45,472 nucleotides of DNA from Microcaldota archaeon (GCA_021827665.1 JAKAUR010000004.1:1-45472), one strand, 5' to 3'; positions 8,122-16,212 are shown, counted from the first letter of the stretch. Notes: generated by a model from the letters alone, not told the origin. A program made the numbers and translations.

Positions 8122-8315
8122 ATTCGCCCACCCCTATTATCTGCCTGCTTCACGCTGTCGATTGCCTCGAAGCTTATGATTTCCTCGCGCCCATCAAGGA
8201 ATTGTAAAATTAGGAATCGGTCAGTCAATGCCTTCAAAATTCCGATTTTCTGGTAGCCGTCCCTTTTAACGACCACAACTTGTTTACTTATTAGATTCGT
8301 CAATTCCAATGTCAT
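8118..8315 (-). CDS. Sm-like (LSm/Hfq-type) small protein of the element
   Basis: 65 residues. The pattern ISKQVVVVKRDGYQKIGILK, LTDRFLILQFLDG, then EEIISFEAIDSVKQ matches an Sm fold: a strand with K/R-x-G, the strongly bent second strand, and a closing ISFEAI strand like the Sm2 motif. Sm proteins form rings that bind RNA. Start: GAGGTG lies 7 nt before the ATG at 8315; the ATG at 8321 is too close to it. It precedes the helicase with a 4-bp overlap. Fold assignment is by pattern and moderately certain; an RNA-binding or copy-control role is inference. Confidence 0.6.
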   Translation of the reverse strand: MTLELTNLISKQVVVVKRDGYQKIGILKALTDRFLILQFLDGREEIISFEAIDSVKQADNRGGRI

Positions 8316-8337
8316 TTTCATACACCTCTATCAAACA

Positions 8338-8523
8338 TCAAACTTTCATGCTCGCCTCTTGCTTCTCGCCCTGCGCCTCCAGCTCTTCCTGCACACGCTT
8401 TTCGACCATGTCGAGCCACAACCCGAGAGGCTCATTGCGTTCCTTTAGCTGCCTTCTGGCCTCCGCATTCTCAGGCGACAAGAACCATTCAACTGCTGAA
8501 ATTTCATCTTTGCTTATTGTCAT
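8338..8523 (-). CDS. Small charged helical orphan
   Basis: 61 residues, rich in Glu, Lys and Arg and predicted all-helical (SAVEWFLSPENAEARRQLKE, LDMVEKRVQEELEAQ). No domain recognised. Its ATG overlaps the stop of the ribbon-helix-helix gene (ATGA), so the two are translationally coupled as the first two genes of the element's minus-strand operon. Confidence 0.6.
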   Translation of the reverse strand: MTISKDEISAVEWFLSPENAEARRQLKERNEPLGLWLDMVEKRVQEELEAQGEKQEASMKV

Positions 8524-8675
8524 TGCCTCGCCTTGGCTTCCTTCAATTTCTTTGCTGCCATCTCCGCTACCGCCTTTCGAATGAGAACTGCAGGTAGATA
8601 CCCATACTGACGCAGTTCGCGTAGCTGGTTGTCAACTTCCTCAGGAAGTTTCACCATGTAATTTCGCATTGCCAT
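8520..8675 (-). CDS. Ribbon-helix-helix transcription regulator
   Basis: 51 residues from the ATG at 8675. The pattern YMVKLPEEVDNQLRELRQYG followed by two helices (PAVLIRKAVAEMAAKKL) is a typical CopG/Arc-like fold: one DNA-contacting strand and two helices, acting as a dimer. Longer readings back to 8735 would place the start upstream of the TATA-like element TTTAAATATTTATATG (about 8697-8712 on this strand), so the short form is preferred and would be close to leaderless. As first gene of the operon and divergent from the gene at 8783, it probably controls the shared promoter region and itself. Confidence 0.75.
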   Translation of the reverse strand: MAMRNYMVKLPEEVDNQLRELRQYGYLPAVLIRKAVAEMAAKKLKEAKARQ

Positions 8676-8782
8676 GTAAATCACTTTAATTAGAAGCATA
8701 TAAATATTTAAACCTTTCGCTTTTGTCTTATACAAAAAGAAAGTTATTTAAATCCAATTATTCTAACTTATATTGTGTTAAA
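8676..8782. promoter_or_regulatory. Divergent promoter region of the element
   Basis: Two outward TATA-like elements lie in 107 bp: TTTAAATATTTATATG for the minus-strand operon (about 8697-8712) and TTATTTAAAT (8744-8753) for the plus-strand gene whose ATG is at 8783, about 30 bp downstream as expected for a leaderless mRNA. A ribbon-helix-helix repressor gene on one side makes this a likely control point. Confidence 0.6.
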
Positions 8783-9652
8783 ATGCAAAAAGAAGAGCAG
8801 TTAATCATAACAAAAACCGACGATAAAATCTCGCTTTTAGACATGGCAGCATCTCTTCTCCCTCAGCAAAAAATAGTTTTTGGAATACTTGCATCAAAGA
8901 ACAAGCCAATGACTCCTGGAGAAATTGCAAGCGAGTACTATTCGTTGCTGTCAGAAAACATTATACTTAATTGGCAGCTCGCTAATGCCCTCAATAAAAT
9001 AGTCTCTTTTTATCTCGGAAGTAACGACCCACAAGCCAGGACACCTCAAGGCAGCCATATAGAAGAGGTCTCTGATAAGCGTCTTGATGACCTTAACTTA
9101 ACCACTTTGAAAGACTTCTCAAATAAACTTGAGTTTGTTCGTAAGGCAACAAGTTGGCTATTAAATAAAAGTGCTTCAAAAGGGGTTGTTCTCTCGATTC
9201 CAGCGATTAAAAATGTTTTACTATCTTTACCCACTGAAAATGCTAAACCAATAACGCCGCTTATACGTGCGTATATAAGTCCCTCTTTTTTGAAAGAGTG
9301 GCGTACAGAACAACAGGCCTTATTAACTGAGATAAATAATAACCCGTTAACTAAATTTGATGAGGAACTACTAAGGTTTTTTGGCTTATCAAACTACTTA
9401 CTGAGCCTACGCTTAATGATCGTGGAGAAGCCAGCAAAATCAATCGAGGAAATGTTTGTAGTTCTTAAAACTTATCCAGATGATCGTGTATTAAATAATA
9501 AAAATTTGAATTCAACTTCAAAAGAAATTGACAATTTTATTGAACGTCTGAGCATTCCGAAGTCGGTCCTTGACATTCATCTGGCTATTCAATACGTTGC
9601 TGTGCCGCTTGCTGAAAAATTAGATGGCTTTGTCTTTGCTCAGCATTTTTGA
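8783..9652 (+). CDS. Orphan protein with possible N-terminal winged-helix segment
   Basis: 289 residues from the ATG at 8783, chosen by the TATA box at 8744-8753; an upstream in-frame start at 8723 would precede that TATA. Residues about 25-55 (QQKIVFGILASKNKPMTPGE followed by IASEYY) resemble a winged-helix DNA-binding segment. The rest is helical with no motif I recognise. It is transcribed toward the integrase gene, away from the replication operon. Base composition is AT-rich relative to host genes. A regulatory role is a guess from the N-terminus and the divergent promoter. Confidence 0.6.
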   Translation: MQKEEQLIITKTDDKISLLDMAASLLPQQKIVFGILASKNKPMTPGEIASEYYSLLSENIILNWQLANALNKIVSFYLGSNDPQARTPQGSHIEEVSDKRLDDLNLTTLKDFSNKLEFVRKATSWLLNKSASKGVVLSIPAIKNVLLSLPTENAKPITPLIRAYISPSFLKEWRTEQQALLTEINNNPLTKFDEELLRFFGLSNYLLSLRLMIVEKPAKSIEEMFVVLKTYPDDRVLNNKNLNSTSKEIDNFIERLSIPKSVLDIHLAIQYVAVPLAEKLDGFVFAQHF

Positions 9653-9664
9653 GTTCATTCAAAA

Positions 9665-10858
9665 TTATTTCTTCCCCCTCTTTAGCTTCTTAGCAACTTC
9701 CTTGACAAGCTCGTCCATCTGCTTTGCATCAAGTGCTGCATGTAATGCTGTTTTTTCAAGCGTGGCCTCTTGCTGTGCAACCGCAAAGTCCCTTGGCCTG
9801 CCACAGCCACTGCAGAACCTTGCATCTGCTCCATTTAGCTTGCCGCAGTACTGACAGGTCCAACCTTTAAGTATGCTTGGTTCAGGCTCGACTTTGACTT
9901 GGTCTCCAGCTGCAGCGAGTATATGCTCTCTTGTATCTCCGTCAGTTAAATGACTATAAGTCGCTTCTGCAATGTTGCTTCCAGGGGTATGTCCTACTTG
10001 TTTCTTAATTGCTGACATAGGCACGCCGCGGTTAATCCAACAAGTAATTCTCGAATGCCGTAGCATGTAAAGCCAAATGCGTGGCTTCTGTATGTTTGCA
10101 GCCTTGCATGCTCTCTTAAATGCTATCGATATTGCATTCGGAGATAGCGAGTTGCCGTTGTAATCAGCCCATAGCCAGTCGTCAGGCTTCTTGTCAGGGA
10201 CGCTGTTCAGGTATGCGCTCAGAAAAGGTATGCTGAAGCTTGACAACCAACCTTTGCGCCTTCCCGTCTTGCCGTCAATATAAATGAATCCTTCAGCAAG
10301 GTTTACGTCGCGCATTTTTATTTGCGTTTCTCCGCTTCTTAGCGCCAGATCATATATAACCGCAATTGCACTTTTATCCCGAAGGTTCTTTAAATGCTTG
10401 ACAACTTCCAAAACCTCTTGTTCGTTTAGCAAGTCAGCCCCGTCAATCTGGTTCCTTGGCCTGCCTGTTTTTATGAATCCAACCGCTTCAGGTATTCTTA
10501 TATCAGAGCCAAAAAAGTGGCGGTAAAAAGCCTTCACAACCATACGTGCCGTCGTTTTAGTCCAATCTGCGTATTTTGAATTGTTTAGTTCTGCGATAGC
10601 CTTCATCATCTGTGACTTAGTTATCTTTTCAAAATTAGTACGCTTGGGGAAGAATTGCATCGCATGCTCCATGCCATATAACCATTTGGCTATAGTCTTA
10701 GGATCAGAGCCATTGCCAGTTGCTCCACCGCTTGCCTCAAGCCATTCCACAAGACTTTCTGTAACCAGCTTCTTGTTATGCTCAGTAATGTCAGGGTTGC
10801 TGCGAATGCGCTTTACGATACTCTTAATTGTCCTCGTAGTTAAGTCATCTTTTGCCAT
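9665..10858 (-). CDS. Tyrosine integrase with C-terminal double zinc ribbon
   Basis: 397 residues from the ATG at 10858; a TTG at 10876 would add six. TTTTTTAA about 26 bp before this ATG may be the TATA element. The N-terminal 130 residues are a helical core-binding (SAM-like) domain. Catalytic domain: LALRSGE (R174), YMLRHSR (R267; Tyr stands where the HxxR box normally starts with His), VGHTPGS (H290) and nucleophile Y301 in TYSHL. The C-terminal extension has CQYCGK and CSGCGR (C335, C338, C349, C352), a zinc ribbon, then a helical tail. It abuts the 3' end of tRNA-Phe, the usual place for an archaeal tRNA-targeting integrase, so it probably inserted this element. The enzyme would act by 3'-phosphotyrosine chemistry. 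Confidence 0.9.
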   Translation of the reverse strand: MAKDDLTTRTIKSIVKRIRSNPDITEHNKKLVTESLVEWLEASGGATGNGSDPKTIAKWLYGMEHAMQFFPKRTNFEKITKSQMMKAIAELNNSKYADWTKTTARMVVKAFYRHFFGSDIRIPEAVGFIKTGRPRNQIDGADLLNEQEVLEVVKHLKNLRDKSAIAVIYDLALRSGETQIKMRDVNLAEGFIYIDGKTGRRKGWLSSFSIPFLSAYLNSVPDKKPDDWLWADYNGNSLSPNAISIAFKRACKAANIQKPRIWLYMLRHSRITCWINRGVPMSAIKKQVGHTPGSNIAEATYSHLTDGDTREHILAAAGDQVKVEPEPSILKGWTCQYCGKLNGADARFCSGCGRPRDFAVAQQEATLEKTALHAALDAKQMDELVKEVAKKLKRGKK

Positions 10859-10914
10859 AATTATATTTGGTTCCAAAAGGTTAAAAAACTATCGGAGTTA
10901 AACATATTAACCAT

Positions 10915-10986
10915 TGCCGCTGGTCGGATTTGAACCGACGACATTTCGGTCTTCAGCCGAACGCTCTCCCACTGAGCTACAGCGGC
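10915..10986 (-). tRNA. tRNA-Phe (anticodon GAA)
   Basis: The minus strand folds into a complete cloverleaf: acceptor GCCGCTG pairing with CAGCGGC, D-stem GCTC/GAGC, anticodon stem TTCGG/CCGAA with loop CTGAAGA giving anticodon GAA, T-stem GTCGG/CCGAC with loop TTCGAAT, and discriminator A. It is 72 nt with no intron and no encoded CCA. Its 3' end faces the integrase gene and the mobile element, so it is the likely attachment site. Confidence 0.97.
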
Positions 10987-11013
10987 GCTGTATAGGTTTA
11001 TTCCTTAACAAAG

Positions 11014-11023
11014 TATATAAATA
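11014..11023 (-). promoter_or_regulatory. TATA box of tRNA-Phe
   Basis: TATTTATATA on the minus strand lies 28-37 bp before the mature tRNA 5' end, so transcription would begin a few bases before the tRNA. Confidence 0.6.
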
Positions 11024-11123
11024 GTTGCAATGAGGGAGTCGCAGGCCGCATTTCTGCGCAGCACGTCTTCGCTTCAAAATGCGTTTTTGCATAAGCTATT
11101 ATAGAGTTCTTGGCAAATTAATC

Positions 11124-12716
11124 ATGCCGTTTATACGGGGCATGCGCATGGCGCCAGACACCAAGATAGCCTGGTCGGAACTCAAACCGTATTCCGATCT
11201 TGTCAATACGGATGACATAGAGCCCAGGCAATACCAAATAAGCATAATAAAATCCATAGAAGGAGGAGCAAGCGAGCTCGTCGTGCTCCCCACCGGGCTT
11301 GGGAAAACGGTCATAGCAGTGTTTGCCATAGCGATGGCGCTTTACAAAGGCAGGCGCGCCATAATGCTTGCGCCCACGAAACCGTTGAGCGTCCAGCATT
11401 ACGAATCCGCGATCAAGATGCTAAAGCTTAATCCTGACGACATACTGCTGCTTACAGGTACCACCAAGGCCGGCAAGCGCTCAGAGATGGCTTCCAGGGC
11501 CAGGGTCATAATAGGAACGCCGCAAACCGTATCCAACGACCTCAGGAGCGGAAGGATCGACATGGGTGATTTTGGGATAGTGGTGCTTGACGAATGCCAC
11601 CATGCTGTCGGCAGGTACGCTTATACTTACATTGCGGACGAATGCAAGTTCAAGGGCGTGCAGCTTGTAGGGCTCACCGCATCCCCAGGAAGCGACAGGA
11701 AAAAGGTTGTCGCGCTCATAGAAGCGCTCGGAGTTACCAAAATAGAGGCAAAAAGCTCTTTCGACGCCGATGTGTCCCCGTACATAAAGGGCAACGACAC
11801 GGAGACCATATACGTGGAGAACTCCAGGCTTATAAAATCAATAATGGCAACGCTAAAGGGAATAATAAACCAAAGGCTCAGGAAGCTTTACGAGGTAGGT
11901 CTGAGCCCCACACCCGAATTCGATCGCGTGCCGAAGAAGAGGCTGCTCATGATAGGCGACCACATAAAGAGGCTAAATTCAAGCAACTACAAGTTCGCGG
12001 CGATATTCAACTACGTCTATGTACTAGACCTGATGCATGCTTACGACCTGATATCGACTGAGGGGCTATATCCCTTTGTCAATTACATAGAGAGCCTGCG
12101 CACAAGGGAAAAAAGGAGCAAGGTGGTTGACAGCATACTTAAAAATCCGCAGCTTGCCGCGGCGGTGAGCGCAACAAACTCCGCTTTGGATTCCGGAGAA
12201 GAGCACCCCAAGATGGAGGCTCTTCTGCAGTTCCTGAAAACCGAGCTTAACGGCAAAAGCGCAATGGTTTTCGCGCAGTACAGGTCCACAATACGCAGCA
12301 TAGTGAAGCTGCTGACGGACAAGGGAGTCAAGGCCCAGGGATTCGTGGGAAAGAAGGAGGGCATCAAGCAGTCTGAGCAGGAGGGAATCATAAGCAGGTT
12401 CAGGAACGGGGAATTCAACGTCCTGGTTGCTACGTCAGTCGGCGAGGAGGGATTGGACATACCTGCGGTTGACTACGTGGTTTTCTACGAGCCCATACCT
12501 AGCGAGATAAGAAACATACAAAGGAGGGGCAGGACTGGAAGGTTCAGGATAGGAAAGGTCGTCATACTTGTGGCAAAGGGCACGAAGGACGAGGCGTACC
12601 TGATGATATCGCGAGTGAGGGAGAAGAGGATGTTCGATACAATTATAAAGCTGAAAGAGCAGATAGAAAGCGGTAAATACAGGCCCGGAAAAAAGGTCGG
12701 GCAGGTGAAGCTCTAG
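11124..12716 (+). CDS. hef: Hef/FANCM-like DNA helicase, helicase domain only
   Basis: 530 residues. SF2 helicase motifs: RQYQ (Q motif), Walker A LPTGLGKT, APTKPL (Ia), GTPQTV (Ib), DECHHA (II), LTASPG (III), then after a helical insert FAQYRST (IV), VATSVGEEGLD (V) and IQRRGRTGR (VI). The insert between motifs III and IV matches the thumb-like domain of the Hef/FANCM/Mph1 group, which remodels forked and branched DNA. Euryarchaeal Hef usually carries a C-terminal ERCC4 nuclease with HhH; this protein stops after the helicase core, so it is nuclease-less. Start ATG 11124 is 24 bp after CTATTATAG, suggesting a leaderless mRNA; in-frame ATGs at 11079 and 11142 are alternatives. Hjc and DnaG lie downstream. 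Confidence 0.85.
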   Translation: MPFIRGMRMAPDTKIAWSELKPYSDLVNTDDIEPRQYQISIIKSIEGGASELVVLPTGLGKTVIAVFAIAMALYKGRRAIMLAPTKPLSVQHYESAIKMLKLNPDDILLLTGTTKAGKRSEMASRARVIIGTPQTVSNDLRSGRIDMGDFGIVVLDECHHAVGRYAYTYIADECKFKGVQLVGLTASPGSDRKKVVALIEALGVTKIEAKSSFDADVSPYIKGNDTETIYVENSRLIKSIMATLKGIINQRLRKLYEVGLSPTPEFDRVPKKRLLMIGDHIKRLNSSNYKFAAIFNYVYVLDLMHAYDLISTEGLYPFVNYIESLRTREKRSKVVDSILKNPQLAAAVSATNSALDSGEEHPKMEALLQFLKTELNGKSAMVFAQYRSTIRSIVKLLTDKGVKAQGFVGKKEGIKQSEQEGIISRFRNGEFNVLVATSVGEEGLDIPAVDYVVFYEPIPSEIRNIQRRGRTGRFRIGKVVILVAKGTKDEAYLMISRVREKRMFDTIIKLKEQIESGKYRPGKKVGQVKL

Positions 12717-12717
12717 A

Positions 12718-14016
12718 ATGCTGAATTACGACATAGTTTTCATATTCATAGCTGGAGTCGCATTCCTAGGGTTCATACTGAATGCGCTTTTCGACAAGAT
12801 CAACATAACTAGCGTGCTGCCGTTAATGCTCATCGGCCTGCTCATTGGCCCGGTCTTCCACTTCGTTAACACAGGGACTGGCAGCACCATAGCTGATCTG
12901 ACCCCGTACGTTACAGCTCTCGCCGTATCCTTCATACTTTTCGACGTTGGAATAAACATAAGGATAAGCAAGCTTAAGACGGTATTCAAAAAAGCCACGA
13001 GCTTCACTTTCGAGCTTGCCACAGCTACGGGCATAGTTGTTGGAATAGTCACGTTCCTTGCATTTCATTATACGCTTGGCTGGACGATTGCGGAATCCTT
13101 CATATTCAGCTTCGCGCTGTCAGGGCCCAGCAGCATAATAGTACCCACCTTGGTCAAGGTGATAAGAGTGGGAGAGGACCTGAAGACCACTCTTGTCTAC
13201 GAAAGCGTAGCTTCCGACACGCTTGAGCTGATAATACCGATACTGCTTCTCGACATAATCGCAAGCGCAGGGATAACCGGAATCGCAGTGCTCGGATTGG
13301 TTGTGAGCGCAGTAGTCGGATCCATAATATTCGGCCTCGTTTCCGCGGTCTTTTGGCTTTTCATACTCAACAGGTTCAAGGCCTACAGCGAAAGCTATTC
13401 GTGGATGCTCACGATAGCGATGGTCATAGCGACCTACGGGATAGCGGAACTCGTTGGGTTCAACGGCGCGATAACGATATTCGTGTTCGGAATACTTTTC
13501 AGCAACATAGGCTCGGTAAAGCCAAGCACAGATCCGGTGCATGAGCCGAATTTCGTGGAAAAATTCCTCGCGGTGCCTTACAGCATAGACCACATAAAGG
13601 ATTACCAGAAGGAGATAGTGTTCTTCACAAGCACGTTCTTCTTCGTTTACATAGGCATGCTCTTCACATTCAGCGGCGTGTACCTCGACTCTGTTGTGTT
13701 TGCTGTAATGATAACTTTCGTGATAATGCTTGTAAGGTTTATGGGATCCGGTCTGCTGAAGAAATTCCTTTCGAGCGACCAGAAGGAAGCGGTAAAGCAA
13801 AGAAATTTCATATCCTACAACGTCGCCAGGGGGCTTTCCCCTGCAATAGTGGCAACGCTGCCGCTGACATACGGGGTGGTAATACCCGGTTTCCTAGATT
13901 CCATATTCCTAGTCATACTGATAACGAACATTGCCTCCACAGCAGGCATATTCATGGCCTACAGGCACAAGCCGGTGGAGGTCATGAAAGCGGGGCAATC
14001 GCCCAGCCCGGTTTGA
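12718..14016 (+). CDS. Cation/proton antiporter of the CPA superfamily
   Basis: 432 residues with about 12 membrane segments. LMLIGLLIGPV, LFDVGINIRI and FSFALSGPSSIIVPTL followed by ESVASDTLELIIP correspond to the conserved CPA motifs; the SD pair takes the place of the ND/DD ion-binding pair. It would exchange Na+ or K+ for H+ across the cytoplasmic membrane, useful for pH or salt balance. The stop of the helicase gene and this ATG are one base apart, so they are probably cotranscribed. The exact ion cannot be told from the sequence. Confidence 0.85.
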   Translation: MLNYDIVFIFIAGVAFLGFILNALFDKINITSVLPLMLIGLLIGPVFHFVNTGTGSTIADLTPYVTALAVSFILFDVGINIRISKLKTVFKKATSFTFELATATGIVVGIVTFLAFHYTLGWTIAESFIFSFALSGPSSIIVPTLVKVIRVGEDLKTTLVYESVASDTLELIIPILLLDIIASAGITGIAVLGLVVSAVVGSIIFGLVSAVFWLFILNRFKAYSESYSWMLTIAMVIATYGIAELVGFNGAITIFVFGILFSNIGSVKPSTDPVHEPNFVEKFLAVPYSIDHIKDYQKEIVFFTSTFFFVYIGMLFTFSGVYLDSVVFAVMITFVIMLVRFMGSGLLKKFLSSDQKEAVKQRNFISYNVARGLSPAIVATLPLTYGVVIPGFLDSIFLVILITNIASTAGIFMAYRHKPVEVMKAGQSPSPV

Positions 14017-14077
14017 CGCATGTGCAATCCCGAGAAAGTATTATATACCGAATATGAGAATAGGTATCGGTGTATCG

Positions 14078-14476
14078 GTGCACAGGTATATAAAGGGAGC
14101 AAGGAGCGAACGCGAGCTCATAAACACGCTTTACGAGAAAGAATATTCGGTAATGAGGAGCGCGGGAAGCGGCGTGAATTCCCTGAGCCCGGACATAATA
14201 GCGTTCAAATCTGGAAAGGGATTCGCTTTCGAATGCAAGGCTTGGAACAAGGATAGGCTGGCAATAGAGCCTGACAAGTTTGAAGTGCTTAAGAAATGGG
14301 AAAGCAACACCGGCATGGATACGATGATTGCGTGGCGCATGAACGGCAAGGGCTGGTTCTTCATAAAGCTGGACGAGATGAAAAAGACAGATAAGAGCTA
14401 TTCGGTGACCAAGAGGGTAGCTCTCGAAATAAACAGGCGCATAGGGTTCATGCCCGGGCTTGATGACACGCAGTAA
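14078..14476 (+). CDS. hjc: Holliday junction resolvase Hjc
   Basis: About 132 residues. It shows the archaeal Hjc pattern: GARSEREL near the N-terminus, SAGSGVNSLSPDIIAF with the catalytic Asp, and FECKAW (the E-x-K of the PD-(D/E)xK nuclease core). Hjc dimers cut four-way DNA junctions during recombination and fork repair. A TATA-like TATTATATAC at 14038-14047 lies about 30 bp before the GTG at 14078, giving a leaderless start at the expected family length; the ATG at 14054 (140 residues) is too close to that TATA but cannot be excluded. It lies between the antiporter and the primase, near the Hef helicase that would supply branched substrates. Confidence 0.9.
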   Translation: MHRYIKGARSERELINTLYEKEYSVMRSAGSGVNSLSPDIIAFKSGKGFAFECKAWNKDRLAIEPDKFEVLKKWESNTGMDTMIAWRMNGKGWFFIKLDEMKKTDKSYSVTKRVALEINRRIGFMPGLDDTQ

Positions 14477-14597
14477 AGACTTATATATCTATCATTGCTT
14501 AATGTTAAAACTGTAAACATATAACACTACGAACTGGGTAATCGTACTGCTATGGGTGTTGAAATGTGGCATCATATTACAAGTGATTTTTATAATT

Positions 14598-14625
14598 CTG
14601 CCGTCTATATAAATAGCGGCGGCAG
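14598..14625 (+). promoter_or_regulatory. dnaG promoter: TATA box inside an inverted repeat
   Basis: CTATATAAA (14605-14613) is bracketed by CTGCCG (14598-14603) and CGGCAG (14620-14625). Transcription would begin near 14635, leaving a leader of about 80 nt before dnaG. A protein bound to the repeat would block TBP access. An earlier TATA-like element, ACTTATATATC, occurs just after hjc near 14479. Nothing clear was seen between the two. Confidence 0.5.
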
Positions 14626-14716
14626 TATTTCACCAGCTTTAGCCGGAATAGGGCTGGAGCGTGCCGCGTACGACCACCAATAGCCTTGCGAATCCTGATT
14701 TAGTAGGGTGGTAAAT

Positions 14717-16135
14717 ATGGCAAAGACGTACATAGACATAGTAAAATACATGATAGAAGCCAGATTTGAAATATCCGGCTCGGTTGAAAAACCAGACATA
14801 ATAGGCGCAATATTCGGCCAGACCGAAGGCCTTCTCGGGCCTGACCTGGACCTTAGGGAATTGCAGAAAAACGGCAAGATAGGCCGCATAGAGATTGAAA
14901 GCGGATCGACCAACAACAAAACCTACGGAAAGCTGATGCTGCCAAGCTCTTTGGGCAAGGTCGAAACGTGCATACTCGCGGCAGCAATAGAATCAGTGGA
15001 CAGGGTTGGGCCGTTCGAGACGAACTTCAAGATAGACAAGATTGACGACACTAGGAACGAGAAGCGCAACAAGGTAATAAACAGGGCCAAGGAGCTCGTC
15101 AAATCGCTGCTTACCAACGTCATACCAGACAGCAAGGAGATAAGCGAGATGGTAGAAGCGGACGTGAAGTCAAGCACCGTAACGCATTACGGAACAGACA
15201 ATCTTCCTGCCGGACCTGACATAGCGAAAAGCGACAGCGTAATAATAGTCGAGGGAAGGGCCGACGTGGTCAACCTGCTTAAAAGCGACATAACGAACTG
15301 CATAGCAGTCGGCGGGGCCACAGGCACCATACCAAAAACGATAACAGACCTTTGTGCGCAGAAAGAGGTCACCCTTTTCGTTGACGGGGACAGGGGCGGA
15401 GACATAATATTCAAGGGAATATCGAATGTCGCAGACATAGATTACGTTGCGAAGGCTCCGGACGGCAAGGAGGTTGAGGAGCTCACCAGGAAGGAGATAA
15501 TAAAGGCGCTGAGGTCAAGGATACCGTTTGAGCAGACTTCCGTAGGAAGGCAGCACGCCAAGGAAGAGCAGCAGAATCAGCAGCACAGCAACGGAAACGG
15601 CCAGAGACCGCAGCAGAGGCAGCCGGTGCAGAGGAACCCGGATAACTACAAGAGCGAAGATAGGCCGCAGAGGCGCAGCTACGAACCGCGGGACACGCAG
15701 CAGGAAAGGAAGATACTGAGCCCAAGCGAAATAGCAACGAACCTCTCTGAAAGGCACGTAAGCGACGCTAGGGAGAATGATGTAGTATCTGCGGTTGAGG
15801 AGAATTCCGATGGCATAAGCAGCATAGAATTCGAAAACCATGCGGCAGCGCCAGAACCTTCGAAGAAGTACATAGACGCGCTGGCGGAGCTCAAGAACAC
15901 GCTGCGCGGAAGGCTGTACGACGCCAACGGAAAGCTGGTCAACGAGATACCAATAAGAGACCTAATACAGACCGTGCAAAGCACCGACGGCACGAACACG
16001 ATAGTGTTCGACGGGATAATAACCCAGAGGCTGATAGAGCTGGCTTACGGGAAGGGAGTCAAGGAAATCTATGGAATAAGGTCCAGCCAGATAACCAAGA
16101 AGTACGGCGACCTGTTGCTTTACACGAAGGAGTGA
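14717..16135 (+). CDS. dnaG: Archaeal DnaG-type primase
   Basis: 472 residues. A conserved N-terminal archaeal DnaG region (AKTYIDIVKYMIEARFEISG) is followed by a TOPRIM domain: IIVEGRADV (catalytic Glu), then VGGATGTIP and FVDGDRGG (metal-binding Asp pair). Next come a Gln/Asn/Arg-rich linker (about 277-345) and a C-terminal domain ending in SSQITKKYGDLLLY. Archaeal DnaG can make RNA primers in vitro and is also a stable part of the exosome cap, so its role may lie in RNA decay, replication or both. The ATG at 14717 fits the family start; an in-frame GTG at 14708 is upstream. The linker is longer and more polar than usual. Confidence 0.92.
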   Translation: MAKTYIDIVKYMIEARFEISGSVEKPDIIGAIFGQTEGLLGPDLDLRELQKNGKIGRIEIESGSTNNKTYGKLMLPSSLGKVETCILAAAIESVDRVGPFETNFKIDKIDDTRNEKRNKVINRAKELVKSLLTNVIPDSKEISEMVEADVKSSTVTHYGTDNLPAGPDIAKSDSVIIVEGRADVVNLLKSDITNCIAVGGATGTIPKTITDLCAQKEVTLFVDGDRGGDIIFKGISNVADIDYVAKAPDGKEVEELTRKEIIKALRSRIPFEQTSVGRQHAKEEQQNQQHSNGNGQRPQQRQPVQRNPDNYKSEDRPQRRSYEPRDTQQERKILSPSEIATNLSERHVSDARENDVVSAVEENSDGISSIEFENHAAAPEPSKKYIDALAELKNTLRGRLYDANGKLVNEIPIRDLIQTVQSTDGTNTIVFDGIITQRLIELAYGKGVKEIYGIRSSQITKKYGDLLLYTKE

Positions 16136-16175
16136 ACGCTCCTTTCTTTTTCTTATTTTTCTTTTTTCCTCTTGC
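16127..16175 (+). terminator. Hairpin plus T-tract terminator after dnaG
   Basis: AAGGAG (16127-16132) pairs with CTCCTT (16139-16144) across the stop codon and is followed by a long T-rich run up to about 16169. The same hairpin-at-stop plus T-rich design appears after rps10. Confidence 0.6.
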
Positions 16176-16212
16176 AAGCTAGTGTAGCCAAGGTCAGGGA
16201 AATAGCGTCAAG

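Noticed and set aside
1-10900. Left attachment site (copy of the tRNA-Phe 3' end) inside the window
   Set aside because: I looked for the T-arm and acceptor sequence to the left of the tRNA and saw no convincing second copy; it probably lies upstream of the window.
14552-14683. 43-codon plus-strand frame before dnaG
   Set aside because: It spans the dnaG TATA box and inverted repeat and has no ribosome binding site.
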